NCBI RefSeq assembly: GCF_018130825.1
Contig: NZ_JAFCJS010000001.1
Location: forward strand, 1,712,627-1,776,626
Direction: 5' to 3'
DNA from: Bradyrhizobium liaoningense
GTDB taxonomy: Bacteria; Pseudomonadota; Alphaproteobacteria; Rhizobiales; Xanthobacteraceae
DNA length: 64,000 nucleotides
A program made the translations under genes and the position numbers. A model generated the notes under the pieces. The model made no database searches and was not told where the DNA came from. It was given only the letters and a program-made list of their open reading frames with translations. This document shows, piece by piece, positions 42,333-50,932 of this stretch (positions within the stretch are counted from its first letter, which is position 1; each line of letters starts with the position of its first letter).

Positions 42333-43208
42333 TTACCCCCGGCTCAGCCGTTCTCTCAAAAATTCGATGAAGCGTTGCGTCTTGGCCGGAAGCAGTCTGG
42401 TCTCGGTGACGGCGTAGATGGTCATGGGCTGGCCCTGCCATTGCGGCATGATGCGGCGCAGCCGGCCGGCTGCAACTTCGTCGGCTACGATTTCCTGCGG
42501 CATGAACGCAATGCCCATGTCGAGCGTAGCGAGGCGGCGGAGCATGCCGATGCTGTTGAGATGAAAGCGGCCGTCGACATCGGCATCGACCGTTTGCGTT
42601 CCGCTCTGCAGCGTCCAGGTGCTCACTCTCGTCTGACAAAGGCATTGATGGCGCGCGAGGTCGGCTGGTTCGCGCGGCTCGCCGCTGAGTTCGAGATAGC
42701 GCGGCGAGGCGTAGAGATAGCCGTGCAGGCGCGCGAGCGGCCGCGCGATCATATGCGAGGCCTCGGATTCCCCGACGCGGATCGCCAGATCGTACGGCTC
42801 GGAAACGAGGTCGACGCGTCGCGGCGTCAGGTCGAATTCGAAATCGATCCCGGGATAGTGCTGCGCGAATTCGGTGATCAGCGGCGCGAGATAGGTGTTC
42901 GCGAAGTCTACCGGCAGTGAAACGCGCAGCAGTCCGCTCGGCTGCGCCAGCATCTCGCCGAGCTGCTCGTGCGCGAGGCGCGCTTCGTCGACGATGCGCT
43001 TGCAGCGCTCGAAATAGAGCTGGCCGGCTTCGGTCAATTCGATCCGGCGCGTCGTCCGGTTCAGCAGGCGAAGCCCGATTTCCTTCTCCAAGAGGCTGAT
43101 CCGTCGCGACAGGGTCGAGTTGGGCATGTCGAGGGTCGCGGCGGCGCCCCGGAAGCTTCTGGCCTTCGCGACCTCCACGAAGAGCGCCATGTCATTCAAC
43201 AGCTCCAT
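42333..43208 (-). CDS. LysR-family transcriptional regulator
   Basis: A 291-residue regulator with a winged HTH at residues 1-60 (STLSRRISLLEKEIGLRLL) and a periplasmic-binding-fold effector domain from about 90. The second ATG (43208) is a usual LysR start, and an in-frame ATG lies eight codons upstream. It is divergent from an old-yellow-enzyme gene. ATTCCAT repeats occur between the two starts (43209-43311), so it probably controls that reductase gene and itself. Effector unknown. Confidence 0.9.
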   Translation of the reverse strand: MELLNDMALFVEVAKARSFRGAAATLDMPNSTLSRRISLLEKEIGLRLLNRTTRRIELTEAGQLYFERCKRIVDEARLAHEQLGEMLAQPSGLLRVSLPVDFANTYLAPLITEFAQHYPGIDFEFDLTPRRVDLVSEPYDLAIRVGESEASHMIARPLARLHGYLYASPRYLELSGEPREPADLARHQCLCQTRVSTWTLQSGTQTVDADVDGRFHLNSIGMLRRLATLDMGIAFMPQEIVADEVAAGRLRRIMPQWQGQPMTIYAVTETRLLPAKTQRFIEFLRERLSRG

Positions 43209-43311
43209 GGAATTATTCCATATATGGATCAATTTGTTCCATCATACGGCATTTATTCCATCAGGTGGAAGCTCCATCTTCCTTCTCAGCATCATCGAGA
43301 AGGAACTCGCC

Positions 43312-44385
43312 GTGAATTCGCTCTTCAGTCCCGTCCGCGTCGGCGGACTAGACCTTCCCAACCGCCTGGTCATGGCGCCTATGACGCGCTCTCGCGCCGA
43401 CGCCGATGGCGTTCCCGGCAGCCTCGCCGCCGAATATTACGCGCAGCGCGCCGGAGTTGGCCTGATCGTCACCGAGGGCACCCAGCCGTCCGATGACGGG
43501 CAGGGCTACATGACGACGCCGGGCATCTACACGCCCGCGCATGTCGTCGGTTGGCGCAAGGTGACCGACGCCGTGCACGCCAAGGGCGGACACATCTACA
43601 TCCAGCTCATGCATGCCGGACGCATGTCGCATCCCGACAACACGCCGCATCACCGCCAGGGTGTGGCCCCGTCCGCGATCGCGCCTAACACACCGATGTT
43701 CACGCCGAAGGGCATGCAGGATATCCCGCAGCCACGAGCTCTCACGACCGACGAGGTGCGCCAGACCGTCGCCGACTTCCGCGATGCCGCGCGTCACGCC
43801 ATGGCGGCGGGCGCTGATGGCGTCGAGATCCACGGTGCGAACGGGTATCTGGTCCAGCAGTTCATCGCGCCGAGCGCGAACACCCGGATCGACGCGTATG
43901 GCGGCTCGATCGAAAACCGTGCACGTTTCGCCGTCGAGGTTGCGGCCGCCATCGCCGCGGAGATCGGCGCGGACAACACAGCGATCCGCCTGTCGCCGGG
44001 CATCACGATGTGGGGCATCGACGAAGGCGCCGAGGGACCGGACCTCTATCGCCATCTGGTCGCCGAGCTCGACAAGCTCTCGCTCGCCTATCTTCACATC
44101 ATGCATCAGGGCGACGATCACCTGCTCGCCGACCTCCGCCGACTGTGGCGCGGCAAGCTGATCGTGAACCGGCCGGGCCGTCCGCGCGATCGCATCGGTT
44201 CCGACGTCGCTGCGGGGCTGGCCGATCTGGAAGCGTACGGCCAGATGATCCTGGCGAATCCCGATTTTCTCGCGCGCCTGAAATCCGGTGCGCCGCTGAA
44301 CGAGGCCGATCGGCGGACGTTCTTCGGCGGCGATGCCCGCGGGTACACCGACTATCCGGCATGGGACGCGGCTGCCGCCGTCTGA
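43312..44385 (+). CDS. Old-yellow-enzyme-family NADH:flavin oxidoreductase (NemA-like)
   Basis: A 357-residue FMN enzyme that reduces activated C=C bonds (enones, maleimides, nitrate esters). H174 and N177 in VEIHGANGYL are the substrate-binding pair of the family, and MAPMTRSRAD and YGGSIENRARF are further motifs. GTG at 43312 follows GAAGGA; ATG starts upstream do not fit. It is the first gene after a divergent LysR gene and is followed by a short-chain dehydrogenase, suggesting a detoxification pair. Substrate unknown. Confidence 0.92.
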   Translation: MNSLFSPVRVGGLDLPNRLVMAPMTRSRADADGVPGSLAAEYYAQRAGVGLIVTEGTQPSDDGQGYMTTPGIYTPAHVVGWRKVTDAVHAKGGHIYIQLMHAGRMSHPDNTPHHRQGVAPSAIAPNTPMFTPKGMQDIPQPRALTTDEVRQTVADFRDAARHAMAAGADGVEIHGANGYLVQQFIAPSANTRIDAYGGSIENRARFAVEVAAAIAAEIGADNTAIRLSPGITMWGIDEGAEGPDLYRHLVAELDKLSLAYLHIMHQGDDHLLADLRRLWRGKLIVNRPGRPRDRIGSDVAAGLADLEAYGQMILANPDFLARLKSGAPLNEADRRTFFGGDARGYTDYPAWDAAAAV

Positions 44386-44470
44386 GGCCGGTCACCACAT
44401 TTACCGGCGCTGCACCGCCGCGGCGGTGCGGAGCGCTCATATTCATCAATGCTTGCGGAAGGCACCTGAA

Positions 44471-45388
44471 GTGAAACGCGTGGAATTGGACAAGAGCCTG
44501 AACGTGAGCTTGCCGTCGCTCGACAGCCTCCGGCTCACTGGTGTGAATGTCGCGGTAATCGGCGGGACCGGCGGGATCGGTCGGGCACTCAGCCAGCAGC
44601 TTGCGGCCAGGGGCGCGAATGTCCTGGTCGTCGGTCAGACCTTCCGCGATCAGGAGGTGCCGCGCATCACCTTCATGAAGGCCGACCTCGGCTCGATGCG
44701 CGAGGCGAAGCGGATCGGCGCCGCGCTGCCCGCCGGAAACATCGACATTGTTGTCTTCACGACCGGCATCATGGCCGGCCCCAAACGCGAGGTGACATCG
44801 GAAGGCATCGAACGCGATCTTGCCGTCAGCTATCTGAGCCGCCTCGTCATCCTGAACGAGATCGCTCCGCGTCTCGGCAAGGATCGCGCCGGGACCGACA
44901 TGAGGCCCCGGATCTTCGTCGTGGGATTCCCGGGCACGGATCAGAGGGCGAACGTCGACGATTTGAACTCGGAGCGGAGCTACAAACGCTTCGCGGCGCA
45001 CTCGAACACCGTGGCCGGAAACGAGGTGCTTGCCCTCGATGCAGCCAGGCGCTTCCCCGGTATCGACGTGTTCGGTCTCAACCCGGGCTTCGTCAAGACC
45101 AACATCCGCGCCAATCTGCTCGGCCCGCGCGCGCTTTTCGCCGTCGTGGAATGGCTCGCCAGCTTCATGATGGTCGAACCGGACGTTTATGCCGAGCGCT
45201 TGATACCGCTCCTGGTGTCGCGCGATCTCGACGGCCGCAGCGGCGCGATGTTCGACAACAAGGCCAAGGCCATCCTGCCGAGCCCGTCGTCCACGGAGCC
45301 GTCCTATGCGGCCGCACTGATGGACGCTTCCGACAAACTGGTCAGTCGCGCGTTGGCGGGCCGGGCAGGTGAGGAAAAGAGGACATGA
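44471..45388 (+). CDS. Short-chain dehydrogenase/reductase-like protein without the Tyr-Lys catalytic pair
   Basis: A 305-residue Rossmann protein with GGTGGIGRAL at 31-40. In an ordinary SDR the YxxxK active site would fall near 177-181. Here the sequence is HSNTV (177-181), so both Tyr and Lys are missing. The usual catalytic Ser region reads FVVGFPG. It may bind NAD(P)H without oxidoreductase activity or use other residues. GTG at 44471 follows GGAAGG. It follows the old-yellow-enzyme gene by 85 bases on the same strand. Confidence 0.75.
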   Translation: MKRVELDKSLNVSLPSLDSLRLTGVNVAVIGGTGGIGRALSQQLAARGANVLVVGQTFRDQEVPRITFMKADLGSMREAKRIGAALPAGNIDIVVFTTGIMAGPKREVTSEGIERDLAVSYLSRLVILNEIAPRLGKDRAGTDMRPRIFVVGFPGTDQRANVDDLNSERSYKRFAAHSNTVAGNEVLALDAARRFPGIDVFGLNPGFVKTNIRANLLGPRALFAVVEWLASFMMVEPDVYAERLIPLLVSRDLDGRSGAMFDNKAKAILPSPSSTEPSYAAALMDASDKLVSRALAGRAGEEKRT

Positions 45389-45440
45389 TCATTCGGCGTC
45401 CAATTCCTGTCGCGTGATGGACCCGGCCCAGGCATGGCTC

Positions 45441-45464
45441 CGCCGTTGATCTAGATCAACGGCG
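45441..45464. promoter_or_regulatory. Perfect FNR/FixK-type palindrome
   Basis: A 24-bp perfect palindrome with core TTGATCTAGATCAA (45446-45459), matching the TTGAT-N4-ATCAA box of FNR/FixK regulators. It is centred 97 bases before the ATG at 45550. A class II activated promoter would start about 41 bases downstream of the centre, near 45494. Confidence 0.7.
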
Positions 45465-45549
45465 TCGATCCCCTGATGATCACGTCTTACTGGGGGCGTG
45501 TGGCAACTCCCGCCGCCTATCGGTTCGCATGCGTCATGAGGAGGACATC

Positions 45550-45819
45550 ATGCATCGCAGCAAGCATCGTTCGATCAAGTCCGCGACAGCTGCAGGCCTC
45601 GCAGCCAGCGCTCTGTTGGGACTGGCAAGCCTCACGCTCAGTCCGACGCCGGCCGAAGCGGTGGTCTATTGCCAGTACATCGATTATCCGCCGAGCTGCG
45701 TCGCCCGGGCCGGCGTCGTGCTCCGGCCGCGTCCCGTGGCCCGCGCTGCGGTGCGCGCCGGCACGGCGAGCGCAACCAATCTGAACGGCGGCGTCAATCG
45801 CGTCGGCGTGCGGCGGTAG
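45550..45819 (+). CDS. Small exported peptide with Cys pair, behind an FNR/FixK-type box
   Basis: An 89-residue protein with a signal peptide ending near AEAVVY (about 38). The mature peptide has YCQYIDYPPSC, a two-Cys loop that could form a disulfide. GAGGAGG precedes the ATG. The FNR/FixK palindrome upstream suggests expression at low oxygen. It belongs to a family of small secreted proteins widespread in Bradyrhizobium with no known function, as far as I recall. Confidence 0.7.
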   Translation: MHRSKHRSIKSATAAGLAASALLGLASLTLSPTPAEAVVYCQYIDYPPSCVARAGVVLRPRPVARAAVRAGTASATNLNGGVNRVGVRR

Positions 45820-45985
45820 AAAACCGCCCTCGAGCTAGCGAACCGGCGTCGCGGAATGCGCGCGCGTGTCGGCGTCACAGGCGTGCCATGTTTTCTTTAC
45901 CGGTGGGAAACCATGTCAAAAGATCCGAAAACTTTAACGAAACTGCCGGGCTGTCTCCGCGTCATTTCGTCGGAGGGCCCATCTG

Positions 45986-46153
45986 ATGACAGAGCGCCAG
46001 TTGAAAGAGCGGGAATTCCAGATCGCGCGTTACCGGCGTTTGGAGCGGGAAGTCACCGACCCGCTTGCCGCGTGCCTGCTTCACAGCATCATCGAGGAGC
46101 TTGAAGAGGAGCTGCGCAGGGACGTCCCGGATTGTCACGGGCCGCGTGATTAA
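45986..46153 (+). CDS. Small charged protein (55 aa)
   Basis: A 55-residue, highly charged and probably helical protein (MTERQLKEREFQIARYRRLE then EELEEELRRD). CGGAGGG (45971-45977) is eight bases before the ATG. Its small size and coiled-coil-like composition suit a partner-binding or regulatory peptide. It lies between the exported peptide gene and the GrlR-like gene on the same strand. Function unknown. Confidence 0.55.
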   Translation: MTERQLKEREFQIARYRRLEREVTDPLAACLLHSIIEELEEELRRDVPDCHGPRD

Positions 46154-46215
46154 CGCTTCCTTAGCGCTGTTCATGCGGATTGTTGGTGTGGGACTACCAA
46201 GGGGAGACTGCTCCC

Positions 46216-46623
46216 ATGCTGAAGGACGGCACCTACGCGGCTTGGTACAAGACGCCGATCGATCAGGGCACCGGGATTGTGCATGTCGCGGATGGCCAGA
46301 TCTGGGGCCGCGACAGCCTGATGACCTATCACGGCTCCTGCAAGGTGGACGGAGATCGCTTCACCGCAACCGTGTCGACGAAGCGTCATACCGACGGACG
46401 TGCAACGGTCTTCGGTATCGAGGACGAGCTGACGCTGGACATCGAGGGCAGCTGCCCTGGCAAGATCGCGACCTACACGGCGACGGCACAACAAGTGCCG
46501 GGAATGGTTCTCCATGGTACGCTCATTCTGACGGAGCAGCAGCCGCCGGCGTCCGAGCAAACCGAGCGGGTGCCGGCGTTCGATCCCGGCAAGCTTCCAA
46601 AGCTGCCGAAGCGCCCGCGCTGA
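46216..46623 (+). CDS. GrlR-like regulatory protein
   Basis: A 135-residue lipocalin-like beta protein. MLKDGTYAAWYKT and GIVHVADGQIWGRDS match the GrlR family (type III secretion negative regulator in enterics). Homologues in rhizobia are common outside secretion clusters. AAGGGGAG precedes the ATG. It converges with the GntR gene. No secretion genes are nearby, so its function here is unknown. Confidence 0.7.
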   Translation: MLKDGTYAAWYKTPIDQGTGIVHVADGQIWGRDSLMTYHGSCKVDGDRFTATVSTKRHTDGRATVFGIEDELTLDIEGSCPGKIATYTATAQQVPGMVLHGTLILTEQQPPASEQTERVPAFDPGKLPKLPKRPR

Positions 46624-46654
46624 CTGCAGCGTGCTCCATGTCTCCAAGACGAAG

Positions 46655-47353
46655 CTACGCCAGCAATCCGTCGAGATCGGAATAGATGACGTCGGCGGTG
46701 CGCTGATAGTGCTGCTGAAGCAGACGCACGGCCTGCTCGCTGTCCCTGGCGAGAACCGCCTGGAGGATATCGCTGTGCTCGGCACCGACCTTGCGCGCGG
46801 GATAGGCCTTTGCAATCGACATCATGCGATATCGATAGAGCCGGTCGGCGAGCTGCTCGCAGAAGCCGAGCAGGGGGCGTGAACCGCAAAGTCCGATCAG
46901 CGTCGCGTGGAAGGCGCGGTGCACCTTCTCCCAATCCGGATTGTCCTCGAATGTGTCGGGCTTGAGCGAGCGCGGCGTACGATCGAGCCGGTGATGTGCA
47001 ACCAGCAGAGCCTCTTCCCAGGCTTGGGTGGCATTCTGCATGGACTCGCGTAGCGCCAGACCCTCGACCCAGCACCGCGTCTTGGTCAGCTCCTGGAGCT
47101 CTTCCTTGCTGACCTCCTTCACATAGAAGCCGCGCTGCTCCATGCCGACGACGAACTCTTCGGTGGTCAGGCGGTTGAGCGCCTCGCGCAGCGGGGTCTG
47201 TCCGACATTGTACTGCTCCATCAGGAAGCGCGACTGCAGCTTGCGTCCGGGCTCGAGCCGCGTTGTCAGGATGTCGGCCTTGAGGCGCGCGTAGATCGTG
47301 GTCGCCAGCGTTGCCGGCTGGTCCACCCTCTGGCTGGGCAGGTCAGTGCTCAT
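46655..47353 (-). CDS. GntR-family regulator with FCD domain
   Basis: A 232-residue regulator. The winged HTH at residues about 15-80 includes LQSRFLMEQYNVGQTPLREALNRL. The helical FCD effector domain follows; members often bind a metal through Asp and His. The gene is divergent from the aromatic operon at 47489. Two TGTACA palindromes (47383-47388 and 47440-47445) lie between, the second over the likely operon promoter. It probably represses the operon until an aromatic-derived effector binds. Confidence 0.88.
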   Translation of the reverse strand: MSTDLPSQRVDQPATLATTIYARLKADILTTRLEPGRKLQSRFLMEQYNVGQTPLREALNRLTTEEFVVGMEQRGFYVKEVSKEELQELTKTRCWVEGLALRESMQNATQAWEEALLVAHHRLDRTPRSLKPDTFEDNPDWEKVHRAFHATLIGLCGSRPLLGFCEQLADRLYRYRMMSIAKAYPARKVGAEHSDILQAVLARDSEQAVRLLQQHYQRTADVIYSDLDGLLA

Positions 47354-47381
47354 GGGGCATCCATCAGAATCTCCAGCACTT

Positions 47382-47446
47382 ATGTACATTAGCAGATCTA
47401 GAGCCAACTATTTATAAATTTTTGCTTTACGTGAGATTTTGTACAT
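47382..47446. promoter_or_regulatory. Pair of TGTACA operators for the GntR regulator
   Basis: ATGTACAT (47382-47389) and TTGTACAT (47439-47446) are two six-base palindromes 57 bases apart, in the divergent gap between the GntR gene and the aromatic operon. A promoter-like TTGCTT..TATTAA overlaps the second. Such operators suit dimeric GntR proteins. Confidence 0.5.
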
Positions 47447-47488
47447 ATTAATGAGGTGACGTTCGCCTTTCCTGACCAAGGAAACCCA

Positions 47489-48388
47489 ATGTCCGACTTT
47501 CCGGTGACGGCCCTGCGCAGCGTCGAAATCACGACGCCGCAGCTTGCCGGCTCGGTCGAGTTCTACAGCAAGGTCTGGGGCCTCGACGTCGCGGCGGAAG
47601 CGGACGGCACGGTGTACCTTGCCGCGACGGGCAGCGACTTCCACGTCCTCGAGCTCACGCCGGGCGAGGCGACATCGCTCCGCAAGATCAGCTTCCGCGC
47701 CCGCTCGCACGATGATCTGCGCCGCCTGTTCGCGCGTGCGCGGCAAGCCGGCTGTGAGGTGATCAGTCCACCCGCACCGTCGCCGGCGCCGTCGGGCGGG
47801 ACAAGTTTCGTGGTTCGCGAAGCGCAGGGATGCGTCATCGAGTTCGTTCATGGCGATCGCACCAGGCCGGCGCGCGTGATCGCCGATCGCCCCGAGCGGC
47901 TGGCGCACGTCAACATCAACAGCGCCGACATCGAAAAGCTCTCCGCATTCTATCAGGAGATCCTGGGATTCCGGCTGTCGGATCGATCCAAGCTGATGGC
48001 GTTCCTGTGCTGCAACAGCGATCACCACGCGATCGTGCTTGCGGAGGCCCCTCGCAGCGGTCTCAACCACGTGGCTTTCCTCATGCCTGATCTGGAGTCC
48101 GTCATGCGCGGCTCCGGCCGCATGGTGGACCACGGTTATCCCATTGGCTGGGGCGTCGGCCGTCACGGCCCGGGCGACAACGTGTTCGCCTACTTCGTCG
48201 ATCCGGCAGGTGCCGTGATCGAATACACCGCCGAGGTCCTGCAGATCGACGACAGCTACGTCGCGAAAGGACCGAGCGACTGGGTCTGGCCTCCGGGACG
48301 AACCGATCAGTGGGGCATCGCCCCGCCGAAATCGGAGGCCTGTAAAGCGGCGCAGCTTGCCGTTCCCTTCGGGGCGCCGCGCGCATGA
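47489..48388 (+). CDS. VOC-superfamily extradiol ring-cleavage dioxygenase
   Basis: A 299-residue protein of two VOC modules. Type I extradiol dioxygenases bind Fe(II) by two His and one Glu: H140 (LAHVN), H194 (LNHVAF) and E245 (IEYTAEV) fit. It would cut a catechol-type ring next to the hydroxyl groups. AAGGA precedes the ATG at 47489. The stop overlaps the next gene by four bases. With the FAD hydroxylase and the FAH-type hydrolase it forms a meta-cleavage pathway. The ring substrate is unknown. Confidence 0.82.
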   Translation: MSDFPVTALRSVEITTPQLAGSVEFYSKVWGLDVAAEADGTVYLAATGSDFHVLELTPGEATSLRKISFRARSHDDLRRLFARARQAGCEVISPPAPSPAPSGGTSFVVREAQGCVIEFVHGDRTRPARVIADRPERLAHVNINSADIEKLSAFYQEILGFRLSDRSKLMAFLCCNSDHHAIVLAEAPRSGLNHVAFLMPDLESVMRGSGRMVDHGYPIGWGVGRHGPGDNVFAYFVDPAGAVIEYTAEVLQIDDSYVAKGPSDWVWPPGRTDQWGIAPPKSEACKAAQLAVPFGAPRA

Positions 48389-50007
48389 CGGACACGGCCG
48401 GTGCCATCGACTACGACGTGCTCGTCGTCGGCTTCGGACCGACCGGCGCCGTTGCCGCAGGCCGGCTCGGCCGCCTCGGTCATCGCACGCTGGTCATCGA
48501 CCGGCTGACCGACGTGTACGACAAGCCGCGCGCGATCGCGCTCGATCACGAAATTTTCCGTCACTTCGACAATATGGGGCTCACTGATGCGATCTCGCCC
48601 TATATCGAGCCTTTCACCGCATCGGAGCATTTTGGCGTCGACGGCCAGTTGATCCGCCGCATCGACATGGTCGCAAAACCCTATCCGCTCGGCTACACGC
48701 CGAGCATGGTGTTCAGCCAGCCCGCGGTCGAGGCCGGGCTGCGCCGCCACGCGACGGGCTTTTCCAACGTGCGGGCCGAGCTCGGCGTCGAGCTGCTCGA
48801 TCTCGTGCAAACGCCCGATCGCGTCGAGGCGCGTTTGAAGGACAGCGATGGACGGCACCGTTCCGTGACGGCGCGCTACGTGCTCGGCTGCGATGGCGCA
48901 TCGAGCACCGTGCGTCAGATCGCAGGTCTCGCGCTCGAGGATCTCATCTTCGATGAACCCTGGCTGGTGGTCGACGTGCGCGTAAACGAGAACGCGCTTG
49001 CCCGCCTGCCACAATGCTCCGCGCAGTTCTGCAATCCGGCGCGTCCCGTGAGCTTCCTGATCGGCCCGAAGAACCATCGCCGCTGGGAGATCATGCTGCT
49101 GCCGGGCGAAGATGCGCGGCAGATGGAGCGGCCCGACAATGTCTGGAAGCTGCTCGCGCCCTGGCTCACACCAAATGACGGGGAATTGTGGCGGGCGGCC
49201 TCCTATCGCTTCCACGCCCTCGTTGCCGCCGATTGGCGCAACGGCAGGATCCTGATCGCCGGCGATGCCGCGCATCAGCAGCCTCCCTTCATCGGCCAGG
49301 GCATGTGCCAGGGCCTTCGCGATGCCACGAACCTCGTCTGGAAGCTGGATCGGGTGCTCAAGGGCGTCTCCTCCGACAGCCTGCTCGACAGCTACACAAT
49401 TGAACGCAAGCAGCACGTCATCGAGCTGACCGGCAAGATCAAGGCGATCGGCCAGTCGATCTGCGAGCGCGATCCGGCGGCCGCCCGCCGGCGCGATGCG
49501 CAAATCCTGGCCGATGGCGGCGGCAAGCCGCTGCTCCTGACGCGGCAGGAAATCATTCCGCCGCTCCGCGCAGGATGTCTGTCACACCACGAGATGCCGG
49601 CGCGCGGCACGCTGTTTCCGCAACCGCGCATCGCGAGCGGCCGTACGACCCGCTTGCTGGACGAAGTGACCGGTGTCGGCTGGCGCGTGTTGATCGACGG
49701 CCGCAGCAATGATGCCGCTTCGATGCTCTCGCTCTGCACCGCGCGCCCGGACCTATCGCCAGCGGTAGTCGCGCCTGCCGGCGCAGGGCTGCCGAATGCG
49801 CTCGAAGAGACCGAGGGCGTACTCGCGAATTGGTTCGACCGTCACGCCGTCATCGCCGCGATCGTTCGGCCCGACCATTATGTCTTCGGAACCGCGCGCA
49901 ATGCCACCGAGCTCGGCGAGCTCTTAGCCGAGATCGATTTGCGTCGTCGCGACATTCCGGCCGAGCAAGACAAAATTCCCGATCTGAAAATGGAGAGAAC
50001 CCCGTGA
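48385..50007 (+). CDS. FAD-dependent aromatic hydroxylase (MhpA-like)
   Basis: A 540-residue flavoprotein monooxygenase. The FAD motif GFGPTGAVAAG is near residues 14-24, a DG-type motif GCDGASS near 170, and the second FAD motif AGDAAHQQPPFIGQGM near 292-307. The size and motifs match 3-(3-hydroxyphenyl)propanoate hydroxylase. It hydroxylates a phenol to the catechol that the dioxygenase cuts. It overlaps the preceding gene by four bases and the next by four (GTGA), so the operon is tightly linked. Confidence 0.88.
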   Translation: MTDTAGAIDYDVLVVGFGPTGAVAAGRLGRLGHRTLVIDRLTDVYDKPRAIALDHEIFRHFDNMGLTDAISPYIEPFTASEHFGVDGQLIRRIDMVAKPYPLGYTPSMVFSQPAVEAGLRRHATGFSNVRAELGVELLDLVQTPDRVEARLKDSDGRHRSVTARYVLGCDGASSTVRQIAGLALEDLIFDEPWLVVDVRVNENALARLPQCSAQFCNPARPVSFLIGPKNHRRWEIMLLPGEDARQMERPDNVWKLLAPWLTPNDGELWRAASYRFHALVAADWRNGRILIAGDAAHQQPPFIGQGMCQGLRDATNLVWKLDRVLKGVSSDSLLDSYTIERKQHVIELTGKIKAIGQSICERDPAAARRRDAQILADGGGKPLLLTRQEIIPPLRAGCLSHHEMPARGTLFPQPRIASGRTTRLLDEVTGVGWRVLIDGRSNDAASMLSLCTARPDLSPAVVAPAGAGLPNALEETEGVLANWFDRHAVIAAIVRPDHYVFGTARNATELGELLAEIDLRRRDIPAEQDKIPDLKMERTP

Positions 50008-50849
50008 AACTAGCCACCGTAGCGATCGACGGCCGCACCACCTGGGGCATTGTCGAAGGCGAGACCTTCTTTGATGTCGGCGCTACGCTCAAAGCGCGCT
50101 ATGCCGATCTCAAGGCTGCCATCGGCGCCGGCTTCGCCGGCGTTGCGGATGCAAAGTCCTCCGCCGCCGCCGTTCCGACCTCAAAAGTCATTTGGCTGCC
50201 GGTCATCCCGAACCCCGACAAGATCCTCTGCGTGGGCCTGAATTACGAGACCCACCGCAAGGAGACCGGCCGCGCCGAGGTCGAACATCCCACCATCTTC
50301 TCGCGCTATGCCAACAGCCAGACCGGACATCTGCAGCCGATCGTGCGGCCGCGCGTCTCGACCCACCTCGATTTCGAAGGCGAGCTCGCGGTCATCATCG
50401 GCAAGGCGGGCCGCTACATCTCCCGCGCGGACGCCATGAACCACGTCGTGGGCTATTCCTGCTACAATGACGGCAGCATCCGCGATTTCCAGCGTCATAC
50501 GCATCAATTCACGCCGGGCAAGAATTTTCCGGATACCGGCGCATTCGGGCCCTGGATGATGACGCCGGACGAGCTCGGCCCGCTCAGTGAGCTCAAGCTC
50601 CAGACCCGCCTCAATGGACAGGTCATGCAGGAAGCGCTGATCAAGCAGATGATCTTCGATATCCCGCGCCAGATCGAATACTGCTCGACCTTCACCCGGC
50701 TCGAGCCCGGCGACGTCATCGTCAGCGGAACGCCGGGGGGCGTCGGTTCACGGCGCGAGCCGCCGCTCTGGATGAAGCCCGGCGATGTCGTCGAGATCGA
50801 GGTCGAACGCCTCGGCGTGCTCAGGAATGTCGTCGCAGACGAAGCCTGA
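50004..50849 (+). CDS. Fumarylacetoacetate hydrolase-family hydrolase
   Basis: A 281-residue FAH-fold enzyme. The metal-binding Glu/Asp motif HLDFEGELAVIIG (about 130-142), GYSCYNDGSIRDFQRHTHQF and the C-terminal SGTPGGVG are characteristic. In meta-cleavage pathways such enzymes hydrolyse or isomerise the ring-opened acyl product. GTG at 50004 overlaps the FMO stop. Last enzyme of the operon before the transporter receptor gene. Confidence 0.9.
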   Translation: MKLATVAIDGRTTWGIVEGETFFDVGATLKARYADLKAAIGAGFAGVADAKSSAAAVPTSKVIWLPVIPNPDKILCVGLNYETHRKETGRAEVEHPTIFSRYANSQTGHLQPIVRPRVSTHLDFEGELAVIIGKAGRYISRADAMNHVVGYSCYNDGSIRDFQRHTHQFTPGKNFPDTGAFGPWMMTPDELGPLSELKLQTRLNGQVMQEALIKQMIFDIPRQIEYCSTFTRLEPGDVIVSGTPGGVGSRREPPLWMKPGDVVEIEVERLGVLRNVVADEA

Positions 50850-50932
50850 TCGAGCGGCCGCAGCCGGCGACGGCTGCGGCCTGCGAGCGACCAATAAAGG
50901 CCCGCAAAGCGGCATCTCCAGGGAGAAACACC

